The translations under genes were made by a program, and so were the position numbers. DNA of 19,461 nt. Origin: Clostridia bacterium. GTDB lineage: Bacteria; Bacillota; Clostridia; Christensenellales; CAG-917. The stretch spans positions 1 to 19,461 of the forward strand of contig CAAEDU010000032.1 of the NCBI GenBank assembly GCA_900754695.1. The letters are read 5' to 3'. Shown here in pieces: positions 1 to 7,672 of the stretch; the first letter of the stretch is position 1; every line of letters starts with the position of its first letter. The notes under the pieces are model-generated. The model saw only the letters and a list, made by a program, of their open reading frames with translations, was not told the DNA's origin and searched no databases.

Positions 1-6
1 CAAGGA

Positions 7-70
7 AAGCGCCTGCGGGATGGACAGGAGCGTACTAATGCGTACGTGACTGTTCAGACCGCAGGCGCTT
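7..70 (+). other. Long rod-like hairpin (possible structured RNA or convergent terminator)
   Basis: AAGCGCCTGCGG (7-18) pairs perfectly with CCGCAGGCGCTT (59-70). Inside, GGACAG (22-27) pairs with CTGTTC (50-55) including one G-U wobble, and CGTAC (31-35) pairs with GTACG (42-46) around a six-base loop. Read as plus-strand RNA, the two junctions (19-20 with 57-58, and 28-29 with 48-49) are tandem G-A/A-G mismatches, which stack inside helices; as minus-strand RNA they would be C-U mismatches. It lies 27 bases past the mscS stop. There is no clear U-run on the plus side; the minus side reads GCGCTTTCC, so a weak terminator for mscS is possible. Confidence 0.5.
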
Positions 71-97
71 GACACAGCAATTCGCCGAATAGTGCCC

Positions 98-934
98 TCA
101 GCTCTTCTTTTTGGGGTTGCGGGGCGCCGGCCTCTCCCCCTCATACACATCCACCTGCATGTTCGGGGTGAGGTAGCCCGCGTCTTTCAAGGCGGTGTAG
201 ACGGACTCGTTGAGGCGGTATTTCACGGACCAATAGGACTCGGTGGGAGTGAAGCATTTGAGCTGCATTTTGACCGAATTGGTATCTTGACCGTTCATAA
301 CGATGCTGTAATCTTCCTCTTTTGCAAGAAGCTCCTCCGCGGTCGCGACCTTGTCGACGATGTCGCGCACCTCGGCGATGTCGCTGCCCTTGTCCACGGC
401 GATGTCCACCACGATGCGGCGGAAGCGGCACCCTTCATAGTTGATGATAGGGTTGTTGACCGCCTCGGAATTGGGCACGATGATGACGGTGTCGTCGTCC
501 GTTTTCAATGTGGTGTTGAAGAGGTTGATGTTGGTGATCCTGCCCTCTTCACCCGCGATCTCGACATAGTCGTTCTTCTTGAAGGGCTTGTTGAAGATGA
601 TCATGATGCCGCTCGCGATGTTGCCCAGGCTGTCCTTCAGGGCGAGACCTATGGCGACGCCGCAAGTGCCGATGACCGCGATGATCGAGGCGGTGTTGAT
701 GCCCATGGTCGCGAGCGCGGTGATGAGCACTATGATCTCCAAGACGATGTTGACCAGCGACACGATGAAGCCGGACATCGCCTCGTCGCGTTTGCTCTTG
801 CGGAGGATGCGTTTCAGCACCTCTTTGATGAGCTTGACGACGATGAGACCGACGATGAGAATGATGATGCCGTAGAGGATGTTGAGCCCGGCGTTCTTGA
901 AAAAGTCCACTACGCCATGCCAAAATTCTTCCAT
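98..934 (-). CDS. MscS-family small-conductance mechanosensitive channel
   Basis: A 278-residue protein, close to the 286 of E. coli MscS. It gates in response to membrane tension and releases small solutes during hypo-osmotic shock; the family forms heptamers in the inner membrane. Membrane segments are visible at about 17-36, 55-79 and 82-100. The third is Gly/Ala-rich and runs into the amphipathic pore helix (about 103-118), followed by the beta domain with the typical PNS motif at 154-156. The C-terminal alpha/beta domain (about 170-265) ends in a basic Lys-rich tail. The start has GAGGG just upstream, and an extended -10 promoter precedes it. It is divergent from the sulfatase operon. 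The symbol is left blank because several MscS paralogues usually coexist. Confidence 0.93.
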   Translation of the reverse strand: MEEFWHGVVDFFKNAGLNILYGIIILIVGLIVVKLIKEVLKRILRKSKRDEAMSGFIVSLVNIVLEIIVLITALATMGINTASIIAVIGTCGVAIGLALKDSLGNIASGIMIIFNKPFKKNDYVEIAGEEGRITNINLFNTTLKTDDDTVIIVPNSEAVNNPIINYEGCRFRRIVVDIAVDKGSDIAEVRDIVDKVATAEELLAKEEDYSIVMNGQDTNSVKMQLKCFTPTESYWSVKYRLNESVYTALKDAGYLTPNMQVDVYEGERPAPRNPKKKS

Positions 935-963
935 AGTACCCTCGCTTGTATCTTGATGACTTG

Positions 964-991
964 ATTATACCACATCCCCGCCCGAAATCAA
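964..991 (-). promoter_or_regulatory. Promoter of the MscS-family gene
   Basis: On the minus strand, TTGATT (991-986) is followed after 16 bases by TATAAT (969-964). A TG pair one base before the -10 makes TGGTATAAT, an extended -10. It sits 30 bases upstream of the mscS start. Confidence 0.6.
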
Positions 992-1009
992 CCGCCGCGG
1001 CAAACCCTC

Positions 1010-1038
1010 TTGCAAAACGCCGCATTCTAATGTATAAT
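1010..1038 (+). promoter_or_regulatory. Promoter of the sulfatase operon
   Basis: TTGCAA (1010-1015), a 17-base spacer, then a perfect TATAAT (1033-1038). Transcription would start near 1045, leaving a leader of about 55 bases before the ATG at 1100, which has GGAGG about 6 bases upstream. It is divergent from the mscS promoter. Confidence 0.65.
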
Positions 1039-1099
1039 TTTTGACGAAGGTTAAATTTCCGCGCGGATATGCGCGGGCATACCCGCATACGGAGGATAA

Positions 1100-3187
1100 A
1101 TGACCACGGAGGATCGCGACATCAAGGCCCTGCCGGAAGAAAAGGAAGACGAAGTGCGGCAGCAGAACGGAGCCGCGGACGGCATAGGCGCCATCCCGCG
1201 CACAAAGGACATCTTCGGCATTGTGTGGCTCGCGCTGTGCTGCATATTCATGCTGACGATGCTGGCGTCGGGGCTCAACTTTTTCCCGCTCGTGGGGCTG
1301 GTGCTGTCCATAGTCGCCGCCGTTGCGCTCATCGCGCGCACCGCAAAGGACAAACCCGCAGGGCTCTTCCTCTGGGTGTCCGTGCTGGTCATCTACGGCG
1401 GGACATTCCTCTACTTCCTCATCTGGGGCGCGGACTCATTCGGCAAACGGCTGTGGTGGAACCTCGTGCTGTTGCTCGGACCCGTCGGCATGGCGGTGCT
1501 GTTCGTCTTCCTCCGCAAATTCCTGAACGGCAAGGCGCTCAAAGGCGTTGCGTGCGCGGTGCTCTCCCTCATGATCGCGACGACGGGCATATACGCCCTC
1601 TTCATGAATCTGCGAGCCCGCCCCGTGGTGGACAGGCTGTGGGAGGGGCATGACGCCTATCTCTCCTCCGTCTCCTCCAAAAAGAAGGGCGCGTCGCCGA
1701 ACGTCCTCGTCATACTCATGGACGACATGGCGTATGCGGACATCTCGGCGTACAGCTATCTCACGGGCAGGACTCCCACCATCAACACCCCCAACATCGA
1801 TTCCATCGCGGAGAACGGCGTGATGATGGAGAATTTCTACGCCGCGTCTCCCGTGTGTTCCCCCTCGCGTTTCGCGATGCTGACGGGCAGATATTCCTCC
1901 CGCGGCTATCTCGACAACGTGGTCTTCCCCACCGTCACGGACAGCGACCCGTGGTCCCCCACCCACTTCCTCGACCCCTATCAGTTCCTCTTCAACGTGG
2001 ACGGCATCCTCGGCGACGAGGTGACCTTTGCGGAAGTGCTGCAAGCTGCGGGCTACGACACCGCGTGCATAGGCAAGTGGAACCTCGGAGACTACGGCGA
2101 ATATCTGCCCACCAACCAGGGTTTTGACTATTTCTACGGCAGCTATTACGTCAACGATATGACGCCCTACAACTGGGTGCGGGACACGGGCAGCGGACAC
2201 CCGGAGGGCGTGACCCACGCCGAAGTGCGCACTCACGCCGAAAACCTCGACCAGTCCGAAAGCACCCGCCTCTTCACGGCGGAGATGCTCTCCTTCATGA
2301 CCTCCTCCGTCGAGAGCGGCAACCCCTTCCTCGCCTTCTACACCTCGCCGTGGCCGCACTACCCCATCTTTTCCGACAACAACGGCAACGGGAAGGGGGA
2401 TACCTCGGACGACAGCTATATTGACTGCATAGAGGAGTTCGACCGCGAGCTGGGCAGGATCCTCGACTATCTCCGTTCTACTTCCGACGAGGAGAACGGC
2501 GGCACCCTCTACGACAACACCGTCGTCATCTTCACCTCGGACAACGGTCCCGGGCGCGAGGGGGCAACGGGGGCGCTGAGAGGGAGAAAGAACACCACCT
2601 TCGAGGGCGGCATGAAAGTGCCCCTCATCGCGAGCTATCCCGCGGGCGGCGTGGGCGGCAACCCCAACTCCACCGTCACGGTGACAGAGAACGACGGTAC
2701 TTCCCGCACCTCTCCCACCCTCCGCGTCACGTCCTCGTCCATGAACTTCGACATCTTCACCACCCTGATCTCCCTCTCCGGAGTGACCAACGACGACGGC
2801 AGCGCGTTCCTGCCCTCGGACAGGATCATAGACGGCGCGGACCTTGCCGCTCTCTGGCGCGGCGGGACCGACGATCCCGACGCCTCCGTGCACGACGTCC
2901 TCTTCTATCAAAAGAAGGGCAAGACCCAGGCGGTGCAGATGATGAAAGTGCCCGTGGAGACGGAACACGGCACGGAACATTACGACTTCAAGTATTACGA
3001 CCGCGTGCAGACGGAGAACTCCGCCTTCATCGATCAATATTACGTCAACTACCTCTTCAACCTCGACGCAGACCCCATCGAGGGCTACAACGTGTCCATG
3101 GTCTACCCGGAAGTGGCGGCAAAGCTCAGCTCCGTGCTGGAAGAATTCCGCTCAGAGATGAAGTCCAACCGCAGAGGGATACTCTGA
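1100..3187 (+). CDS. Membrane-anchored Cys-type sulfatase (paralogue 1)
   Basis: A 695-residue sulfatase-family (alkaline phosphatase superfamily) enzyme expected to hydrolyse a sulfate ester. The first ~40 residues are charged. Five hydrophobic helices follow (about 41-59, 62-79, 88-109, 119-138, 149-170), with basic loops 80-87 and 139-148 that the positive-inside rule places in the cytosol; this puts the C-terminal catalytic domain outside, as in lipoteichoic acid synthase. Unlike that enzyme (Thr nucleophile), this one has the formylglycine motif C253-S-P-S-R257. Metal ligands D208-D209 and D481-N482 are present, as are the second signature GKW (325-327) and a PH pair after SPW. The His usual after GKW is Asn328. 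The substrate is unknown; a sulfated glycan or envelope component is an inference. It is a close paralogue of the next gene. Confidence 0.9.
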   Translation: MTTEDRDIKALPEEKEDEVRQQNGAADGIGAIPRTKDIFGIVWLALCCIFMLTMLASGLNFFPLVGLVLSIVAAVALIARTAKDKPAGLFLWVSVLVIYGGTFLYFLIWGADSFGKRLWWNLVLLLGPVGMAVLFVFLRKFLNGKALKGVACAVLSLMIATTGIYALFMNLRARPVVDRLWEGHDAYLSSVSSKKKGASPNVLVILMDDMAYADISAYSYLTGRTPTINTPNIDSIAENGVMMENFYAASPVCSPSRFAMLTGRYSSRGYLDNVVFPTVTDSDPWSPTHFLDPYQFLFNVDGILGDEVTFAEVLQAAGYDTACIGKWNLGDYGEYLPTNQGFDYFYGSYYVNDMTPYNWVRDTGSGHPEGVTHAEVRTHAENLDQSESTRLFTAEMLSFMTSSVESGNPFLAFYTSPWPHYPIFSDNNGNGKGDTSDDSYIDCIEEFDRELGRILDYLRSTSDEENGGTLYDNTVVIFTSDNGPGREGATGALRGRKNTTFEGGMKVPLIASYPAGGVGGNPNSTVTVTENDGTSRTSPTLRVTSSSMNFDIFTTLISLSGVTNDDGSAFLPSDRIIDGADLAALWRGGTDDPDASVHDVLFYQKKGKTQAVQMMKVPVETEHGTEHYDFKYYDRVQTENSAFIDQYYVNYLFNLDADPIEGYNVSMVYPEVAAKLSSVLEEFRSEMKSNRRGIL

Positions 3188-3243
3188 CCGCCGGGCGGCG
3201 CGGGAACGCGTGCCGGCACGGGGCGCACGCGCGGCGGCGAAAA

Positions 3244-3275
3244 GCCTTTCCCGAAAGGCGGCGCTGTGGTATGAT
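3244..3275 (+). promoter_or_regulatory. Hairpin plus extended -10 element before the second sulfatase
   Basis: GCCTTT (3244-3249) and AAAGGC (3254-3259) form a 6-bp hairpin with a CCCG loop. It is followed by TGGTATGAT (3267-3275), an extended -10 element without a recognisable -35 box. The second sulfatase could therefore have its own start of transcription as well as read-through from upstream. Its RBS, AAAGGA, is at 3285-3290. Confidence 0.4.
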
Positions 3276-3300
3276 GGAATTATAAAAGGAAGCACGGCAG

Positions 3301-5475
3301 ATGAACGAGACACACTGCACCGATCACGACAACACCCGCGTTACGTCCGACGCGCTTATCTCCGCGGCCAAGATAACTTCCGCGCCCGAACGGCGCGCGC
3401 CGAAGGATCTCGGCGCGGTTTCCGCGGGCAGGAGCGTGCTTTCCGCAGTTTGGTTCGGGGTGTGCTGCGCTTTCGCCGTCGTGCTGCTCGGCACCGGCAT
3501 GAACAAACTCGCCATCCCCGCGGTCGGGCTTGCCGCCCTCACGGCAGTGTTCTTCGCCGCGCTCTCCATTGCGGGACGCAAGGTCAACATGTGGCTGTGG
3601 GCGTCCTACGGCGCGGTATTCCTGGGCCTCTTCCTCTACTCTCTCATATGGGGCGCGGACTCTTTCGGCTACCGCGTGTGGTGGCATCTGGTGCTTCTCA
3701 CCGCCCCCGTCGCACTCGCCGCAGCGTTCCTGCTCCTCGGCAAAGTCTTTCGCGGCAACGCGCTAAAAGCCGCGGCGGCAGCCGTCGCCGTCCTTATGAT
3801 AGGCGCGTGCGCGATGTATGCGGTGCTGATGAGCCTGCGCGTCCGCCCGACGGTGGACAGGATGTGGGAGGGGCATGACGCGTATCTCGGCTCGCTCTCC
3901 TCCTCTTCGGCGAAACGGAACAGCCCCAACGTGCTCGTCATACTCATGGACGACATGGGATATGCCGACGTTTCCGCATACAGCAGCCGTCTGACGGACG
4001 GAAAGCCGCAGATCTACACCCCCAACATCGACTCCCTCGCCGAAAACGGCGTGATAATGGAGAACTTCTACGCCGCATCCCCCGTGTGCTCGCCCTCGCG
4101 TTTTTCCCTGCTGACGGGCAGATACAACTCCCGCGGATGGCTGGACAACGTGGTCTTCCCCACCGTCAACAGCCCCTCGGACGGCACTCCGTGGTCACCC
4201 ACGCACTTCATCAACGCCTACGACTTCCTAAACAACGTTGACGGCATGCTCGGCGACGAAATCACCTTTGCCGAAGTGCTGAACGCGATAGGATACGACA
4301 CCTACGCCGTCGGCAAATGGAACCTCGGCGACTACGGCGAATATCTCCCCACTGCGCAGGGTTTCGACTACTTCTACGGCAGCTACTACGTCAACGACAT
4401 GACGCCTTACACATGGGTGGAGGACTATGCCGGCGGAAGCACCGGCGGCGTAGTGCGCACGCATGACGAGAACCTCGACCAGTCCATGAGCACCTCTCTC
4501 TTCACCGACAAGGTAGTCGAAAAGATGTCCGAATCCGCGGAGAGCGGATCGTCCTTCCTCATGTACTACGCCTCTCCGTGGCCGCACGCGCCCGTATTTT
4601 CCGACAACGGAGGGAAAGGCAAAGGCGATACGTCCGACGACACTTACCGCGACTGCATAGAGGAGTTCGACCGCGGACTCGGCAGAATCCTCGATTACCT
4701 TAAAACCACGTCCGACGAAAAGAACGGCGGCTCGCTCTACGACAACACGCTCATAGTGTTCACCTCCGACAACGGTCCCGGCAACCTGGGCGCCGCGGGT
4801 TATCTGCGCGGCAGAAAGGGCACCCCCTTCGACGGCGGCATGAAAGTGCCCTGCATAGTCAGCTGGCAGGCGGGCGACGTGGGCGCGCTTCATGCGGACG
4901 GCGAAACCGCGGAGATACAAATACACGGCAACTACACCGAAGAAGTGACGGACACGGTGACCGCTTCCGTCGTTTCCGCACGGGCAATGAATTTCGACAT
5001 CTTCACCACCCTGCTTTCGGCATGCGGCGTGACCGCCCTCCCGTCGGACAGAGTCATTGACGGAGTCAATCTGCTTCCCGTGCTCACGGGAGAGACGGCG
5101 GAAGACTCCGTATTGCACGACGTGCTCATTTTCCTCAAAGGCGGCACGGCGTGGGCGGCGGCGGTGCCCGTGACCTTCTCAGGCGGCAAGGCGTACGTCG
5201 GCGCGGGCACGGACGGCGAAGGCATCGCGCTCTCCTCAGCATATCCCGACTCGTGCGAGGGCGCTACTTTCACTTTCAAGTTCTTTGACGAAGTGCCTAC
5301 GGAGAACTCCGCCTACTTCGGCGCGGAGTACCGCAATCTGCTCGTCAATCTCGACGTCGATCCGGCGGAGTCGTACAGCCTGTACAACACCTACCCGGAG
5401 ATCGGCGAAGCAATACGCGCCGTGCTGGAAGATTTCCGCGCGGAGATGAAGTCCGATCGCAGGGGGATACGCTGA
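3301..5475 (+). CDS. Membrane-anchored Cys-type sulfatase (paralogue 2)
   Basis: A 724-residue paralogue of the preceding sulfatase with the same plan: a polar N-terminus, five membrane helices (about 47-66, 70-91, 97-118, 127-147, 157-178) and a predicted extracellular sulfatase domain. The formylglycine motif is C263-S-P-S-R267, the metal ligands are D217-D218 and D490-N491, and the second signature is GKW (338-340) followed by Asn341 instead of the usual His. It keeps long stretches in common with paralogue 1, including the WGADSFG loop after helix 3 and a C-terminal tail EMKSxRRGI. It differs mainly by extra sequence around residues 510-560 and 610-650. The stop codon overlaps the maturase start in TGATG (5473-5477), so the two are probably translationally coupled. 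The substrate cannot be read from sequence. Confidence 0.9.
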   Translation: MNETHCTDHDNTRVTSDALISAAKITSAPERRAPKDLGAVSAGRSVLSAVWFGVCCAFAVVLLGTGMNKLAIPAVGLAALTAVFFAALSIAGRKVNMWLWASYGAVFLGLFLYSLIWGADSFGYRVWWHLVLLTAPVALAAAFLLLGKVFRGNALKAAAAAVAVLMIGACAMYAVLMSLRVRPTVDRMWEGHDAYLGSLSSSSAKRNSPNVLVILMDDMGYADVSAYSSRLTDGKPQIYTPNIDSLAENGVIMENFYAASPVCSPSRFSLLTGRYNSRGWLDNVVFPTVNSPSDGTPWSPTHFINAYDFLNNVDGMLGDEITFAEVLNAIGYDTYAVGKWNLGDYGEYLPTAQGFDYFYGSYYVNDMTPYTWVEDYAGGSTGGVVRTHDENLDQSMSTSLFTDKVVEKMSESAESGSSFLMYYASPWPHAPVFSDNGGKGKGDTSDDTYRDCIEEFDRGLGRILDYLKTTSDEKNGGSLYDNTLIVFTSDNGPGNLGAAGYLRGRKGTPFDGGMKVPCIVSWQAGDVGALHADGETAEIQIHGNYTEEVTDTVTASVVSARAMNFDIFTTLLSACGVTALPSDRVIDGVNLLPVLTGETAEDSVLHDVLIFLKGGTAWAAAVPVTFSGGKAYVGAGTDGEGIALSSAYPDSCEGATFTFKFFDEVPTENSAYFGAEYRNLLVNLDVDPAESYSLYNTYPEIGEAIRAVLEDFRAEMKSDRRGIR

Positions 5476-6572
5476 TGCCCGCGATCTCCGTCATGCTCAA
5501 ACCCGCGTCCTCCCTTTGCAACATGCGGTGCAAATATTGTTTCTATCACTCCCTCGCCGCGCAGCGCTCCGCGCCCTCTCACGGCATGATGAGCGAAGAG
5601 ACCCTGAAAAACGTCATCGCAAAGGCGCTCGACTACGCGGACGGCGCGCCCGTCGCGCTCTCCTTCCAGGGCGGCGAACCCCTGCTCGCGGGCAAAGGAT
5701 TCTTTGTGAAGGCGGAGGAGCTCATCCGCACGCTCAACGTCAAACGCTCCCCCGTGAGCGTGGGCGTGCAGACCAACGGCACCCTGCTCGACGAGGAGTG
5801 GTGCAGGATGTTCACCCGCTTCGGATGGCTTGTGGGGCTCTCGCTGGACGGCGACAGATCCATGAACGCGATGCGCGTATTCGCGGACGGCACGCCGTCC
5901 TTCGACGCTGTGTACGCCGCCGCCAAACTGCTCGACCGCAACCGCACGCAATTCAACATCCTCACCGTGCTCACCCGTCCCGTAGCGGAGAACATCGAGC
6001 GCGTCTACGCCTTTTTCAGGCGCAACAAATTCCGTCACTTGCAGTTCATCCCCGTGCTGCGTCCCCTCCGCCGCGCCGGTGAAGATGCGGCAACGGAAGA
6101 GGCGGACGAGGACATCTGCCTCACCCCCGCCGCCTACCTCAATTTTCTGAAAAAAGCGTTCTCCCTCTATATGAAGGACATGATAGACGGGCGCTACACC
6201 TCCATACGGCAGTTCGACAACTTCGTGCAACTCGCCTCCTTCCGCCGCGCCGAACAGTGCGGCATGAACGGCGGGTGTTCGCAGCAGTTCGTGGTGGAGG
6301 GGGACGGAGCCGTCTATCCCTGCGACTTCTATTGCCTGGACGAGTATCTTGCGGGCAACATAAACCGAATGAGCTTCCGGGAGCTGGCGGAGTCTCCCGC
6401 CGCGGTGAGATTCCTGGAAGAGGGCTCCGCCCTCCCCGAAAAGTGCGGGAGCTGCAAATATCTCAGAATGTGCAACGGCGGATGCAAGCGGGAGCGCATC
6501 GACATCGACAAGTGCGAGGCGTATGCGGGATTTTTCGACTATGCCCTGCCTCATATGAAACGCATGAGCTGA
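5475..6572 (+). CDS. Anaerobic sulfatase-maturating radical SAM enzyme (anSME)
   Basis: A 365-residue radical SAM/SPASM protein. In this family the enzyme oxidises the active-site Cys (or Ser) of nascent sulfatases to C-alpha-formylglycine in the cytosol, using S-adenosylmethionine and three [4Fe-4S] clusters, without oxygen. The SAM cluster motif is C15-x3-C19-x2-C22, followed by the GGEP motif (about 66-69). The C-terminal SPASM cysteines are C262, C268, C283, C287, C324, C327, C333, C337 and C347, enough for two auxiliary clusters. The length is close to the usual ~370. The start overlaps the sulfatase stop by one base, and both upstream sulfatases carry the CxPSR substrate motif, so they are the obvious clients. 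A general SPASM peptide maturase is the alternative, but the context argues against it. Confidence 0.93.
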   Translation: MPAISVMLKPASSLCNMRCKYCFYHSLAAQRSAPSHGMMSEETLKNVIAKALDYADGAPVALSFQGGEPLLAGKGFFVKAEELIRTLNVKRSPVSVGVQTNGTLLDEEWCRMFTRFGWLVGLSLDGDRSMNAMRVFADGTPSFDAVYAAAKLLDRNRTQFNILTVLTRPVAENIERVYAFFRRNKFRHLQFIPVLRPLRRAGEDAATEEADEDICLTPAAYLNFLKKAFSLYMKDMIDGRYTSIRQFDNFVQLASFRRAEQCGMNGGCSQQFVVEGDGAVYPCDFYCLDEYLAGNINRMSFRELAESPAAVRFLEEGSALPEKCGSCKYLRMCNGGCKRERIDIDKCEAYAGFFDYALPHMKRMS

Positions 6573-6608
6573 CTCCCCGCCGCCGCAGCGGTGTGCGGCA
6601 ACGGAGTC
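6571..6608 (+). other. Hairpin between the maturase and the P1 peptidase
   Basis: GACTCC (6571-6576, overlapping the maturase stop) pairs with GGAGTC (6603-6608), and inside it GCCGCA (6582-6587) pairs with TGCGGC (6594-6599). There is no U-run, so it is more likely an attenuating or RNA-stabilising stem than a full terminator. The RBS of the next gene follows within 6 bases. Confidence 0.4.
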
Positions 6609-6624
6609 CCGAAAGGAGAATGAT

Positions 6625-7584
6625 ATGAACGTGTTAGTTCCGAAAGGTTTCGTCATCGGCGCCGCCGAAGACGAGTTCACGGGCGTGACCGTCATCCTCG
6701 CGCAAAAGGGCGCGATGGGCGGCGCGGACTGCAGAGGGGGCGCCCCCGGCACCCGGGAGACCGACCTCCTCCGCCCCGAAAAGATGATGGACAAGGTAAA
6801 CGCCGTGGTGCTTTCGGGCGGCTCCGCCTACGGGCTCGCGTCCATGACGGGGGTCATGGAATGGCTCGCCGCAAAAGGATGCGGCTATAAGTCCATGGGC
6901 AAGCTCGTCCCCATCGTAACGGGTGCGGTGCTGTATGACCTCAATCAAAAGGAATTGCATCACCCCGATGCAAAAATGGGGTTTCAGGCGTGCGAAAATG
7001 CAGGTAAAGTGCCGTTTGTGGGGCAACACGGCGCGGGCAAGGGCGCAACGGTCGGCAAGATCCGCGGGCTCAAATATGCCTCGAAATCCGGCGTGGGAGC
7101 CTTCTCGGTCAAGGTGGCGGGAGCGACCGTGACCGCGATCGTCGCCGTCAACGCGCTGGGCGACGTGTTCGACTCCGTGACGGGGAAGATCGTCGCCGGC
7201 GCAAAGGCGAACGACGGCTCTTTCCTTGACACGGAGCGGCACATAGTCACGGGCGGGCTGATGAAACTCTTCATGGGCACAAACACGACGATAGGCTGCA
7301 TCCTCACCGACGCCAAGCTGGACAAGGTGGGCGCAAACAAACTCGCCTCGGCATCCCACGACGGGCTCGCGCGAGCAATACGTCCCGTGCACACGGACTT
7401 CGACGGCGACACGATGTTCTGCCTGGCTTCCGGGCACCGTCCCGTCCTCAACCTCATGCTGTTGCAGACCGCGGCGGCATATGCCGCCGAACGCGCCTCG
7501 GTGAACGCGGTGGCGGGAGCTTCCGACCTCACCGTGATCTACGACGAGACGGACGAGGTGACCGACACCTGGCAGTGCGACTGA
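6625..7584 (+). CDS. P1-family (DmpA/NylC-like) self-cleaving N-terminal-nucleophile peptidase
   Basis: A 319-residue protein of the DmpA/BapA/NylC fold, a family of aminopeptidases, beta-aminopeptidases and amide hydrolases that activate by self-cleavage. The family pattern is visible: GAAEDEFTGVTVI near the N-terminus, a central LSGGSAYGL (about 64-72) and the cleavage region GTNTTIG. The bond expected to break is Asn220-Thr221, giving an alpha chain of ~220 and a beta chain of ~99 residues with Thr221 as nucleophile. There is no signal peptide, so it is probably cytosolic. The RBS AGGAG (6614-6618) is 6 bases before the ATG; an earlier ATG at 6620 runs straight into a stop. It lies 52 bases after the maturase. 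The substrate is not predictable, and no direct link to sulfatase function is evident. Confidence 0.9.
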   Translation: MNVLVPKGFVIGAAEDEFTGVTVILAQKGAMGGADCRGGAPGTRETDLLRPEKMMDKVNAVVLSGGSAYGLASMTGVMEWLAAKGCGYKSMGKLVPIVTGAVLYDLNQKELHHPDAKMGFQACENAGKVPFVGQHGAGKGATVGKIRGLKYASKSGVGAFSVKVAGATVTAIVAVNALGDVFDSVTGKIVAGAKANDGSFLDTERHIVTGGLMKLFMGTNTTIGCILTDAKLDKVGANKLASASHDGLARAIRPVHTDFDGDTMFCLASGHRPVLNLMLLQTAAAYAAERASVNAVAGASDLTVIYDETDEVTDTWQCD

Positions 7585-7672
7585 CACGCGGCGCTTCCGC
7601 TCCGTGAGCGGTCTCCCGTCGCAACGCCCCGCCGCAGGCTGCCTTCACGATGACACACAACAAGGATCTGCC

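Noticed and set aside
7..70. Integron attC site
   Set aside because: It is an imperfect palindrome of suitable length, but it lacks the GTTRRRY/RYYYAAC core sites and the extrahelical bases on one arm; its junctions are symmetric.
1436..3037. Very long open frame on the minus strand opposite sulfatase 1
   Set aside because: It is a by-product of GC-rich codon use in the sulfatase. The translation is His/Val/Glu-rich with no family likeness and no RBS, while the plus strand carries all sulfatase motifs. Similar long frames opposite the maturase, peptidase, ThiT and KtrB genes were dropped for the same reason.
1100..5475. Lipoteichoic acid synthase (LtaS) identity for the two sulfatases
   Set aside because: The membrane anchor is similar, but the nucleophile motif is CSPSR, not the Thr of LtaS, and GKW and the sulfatase C-terminal pattern are present with a maturase next door.
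7604..7672. GTG start for thiamine pyrophosphokinase at 7604
   Set aside because: The extra 23 residues do not look like the family, the GTG lies in a hairpin, and the ATG at 7673 has a good RBS.
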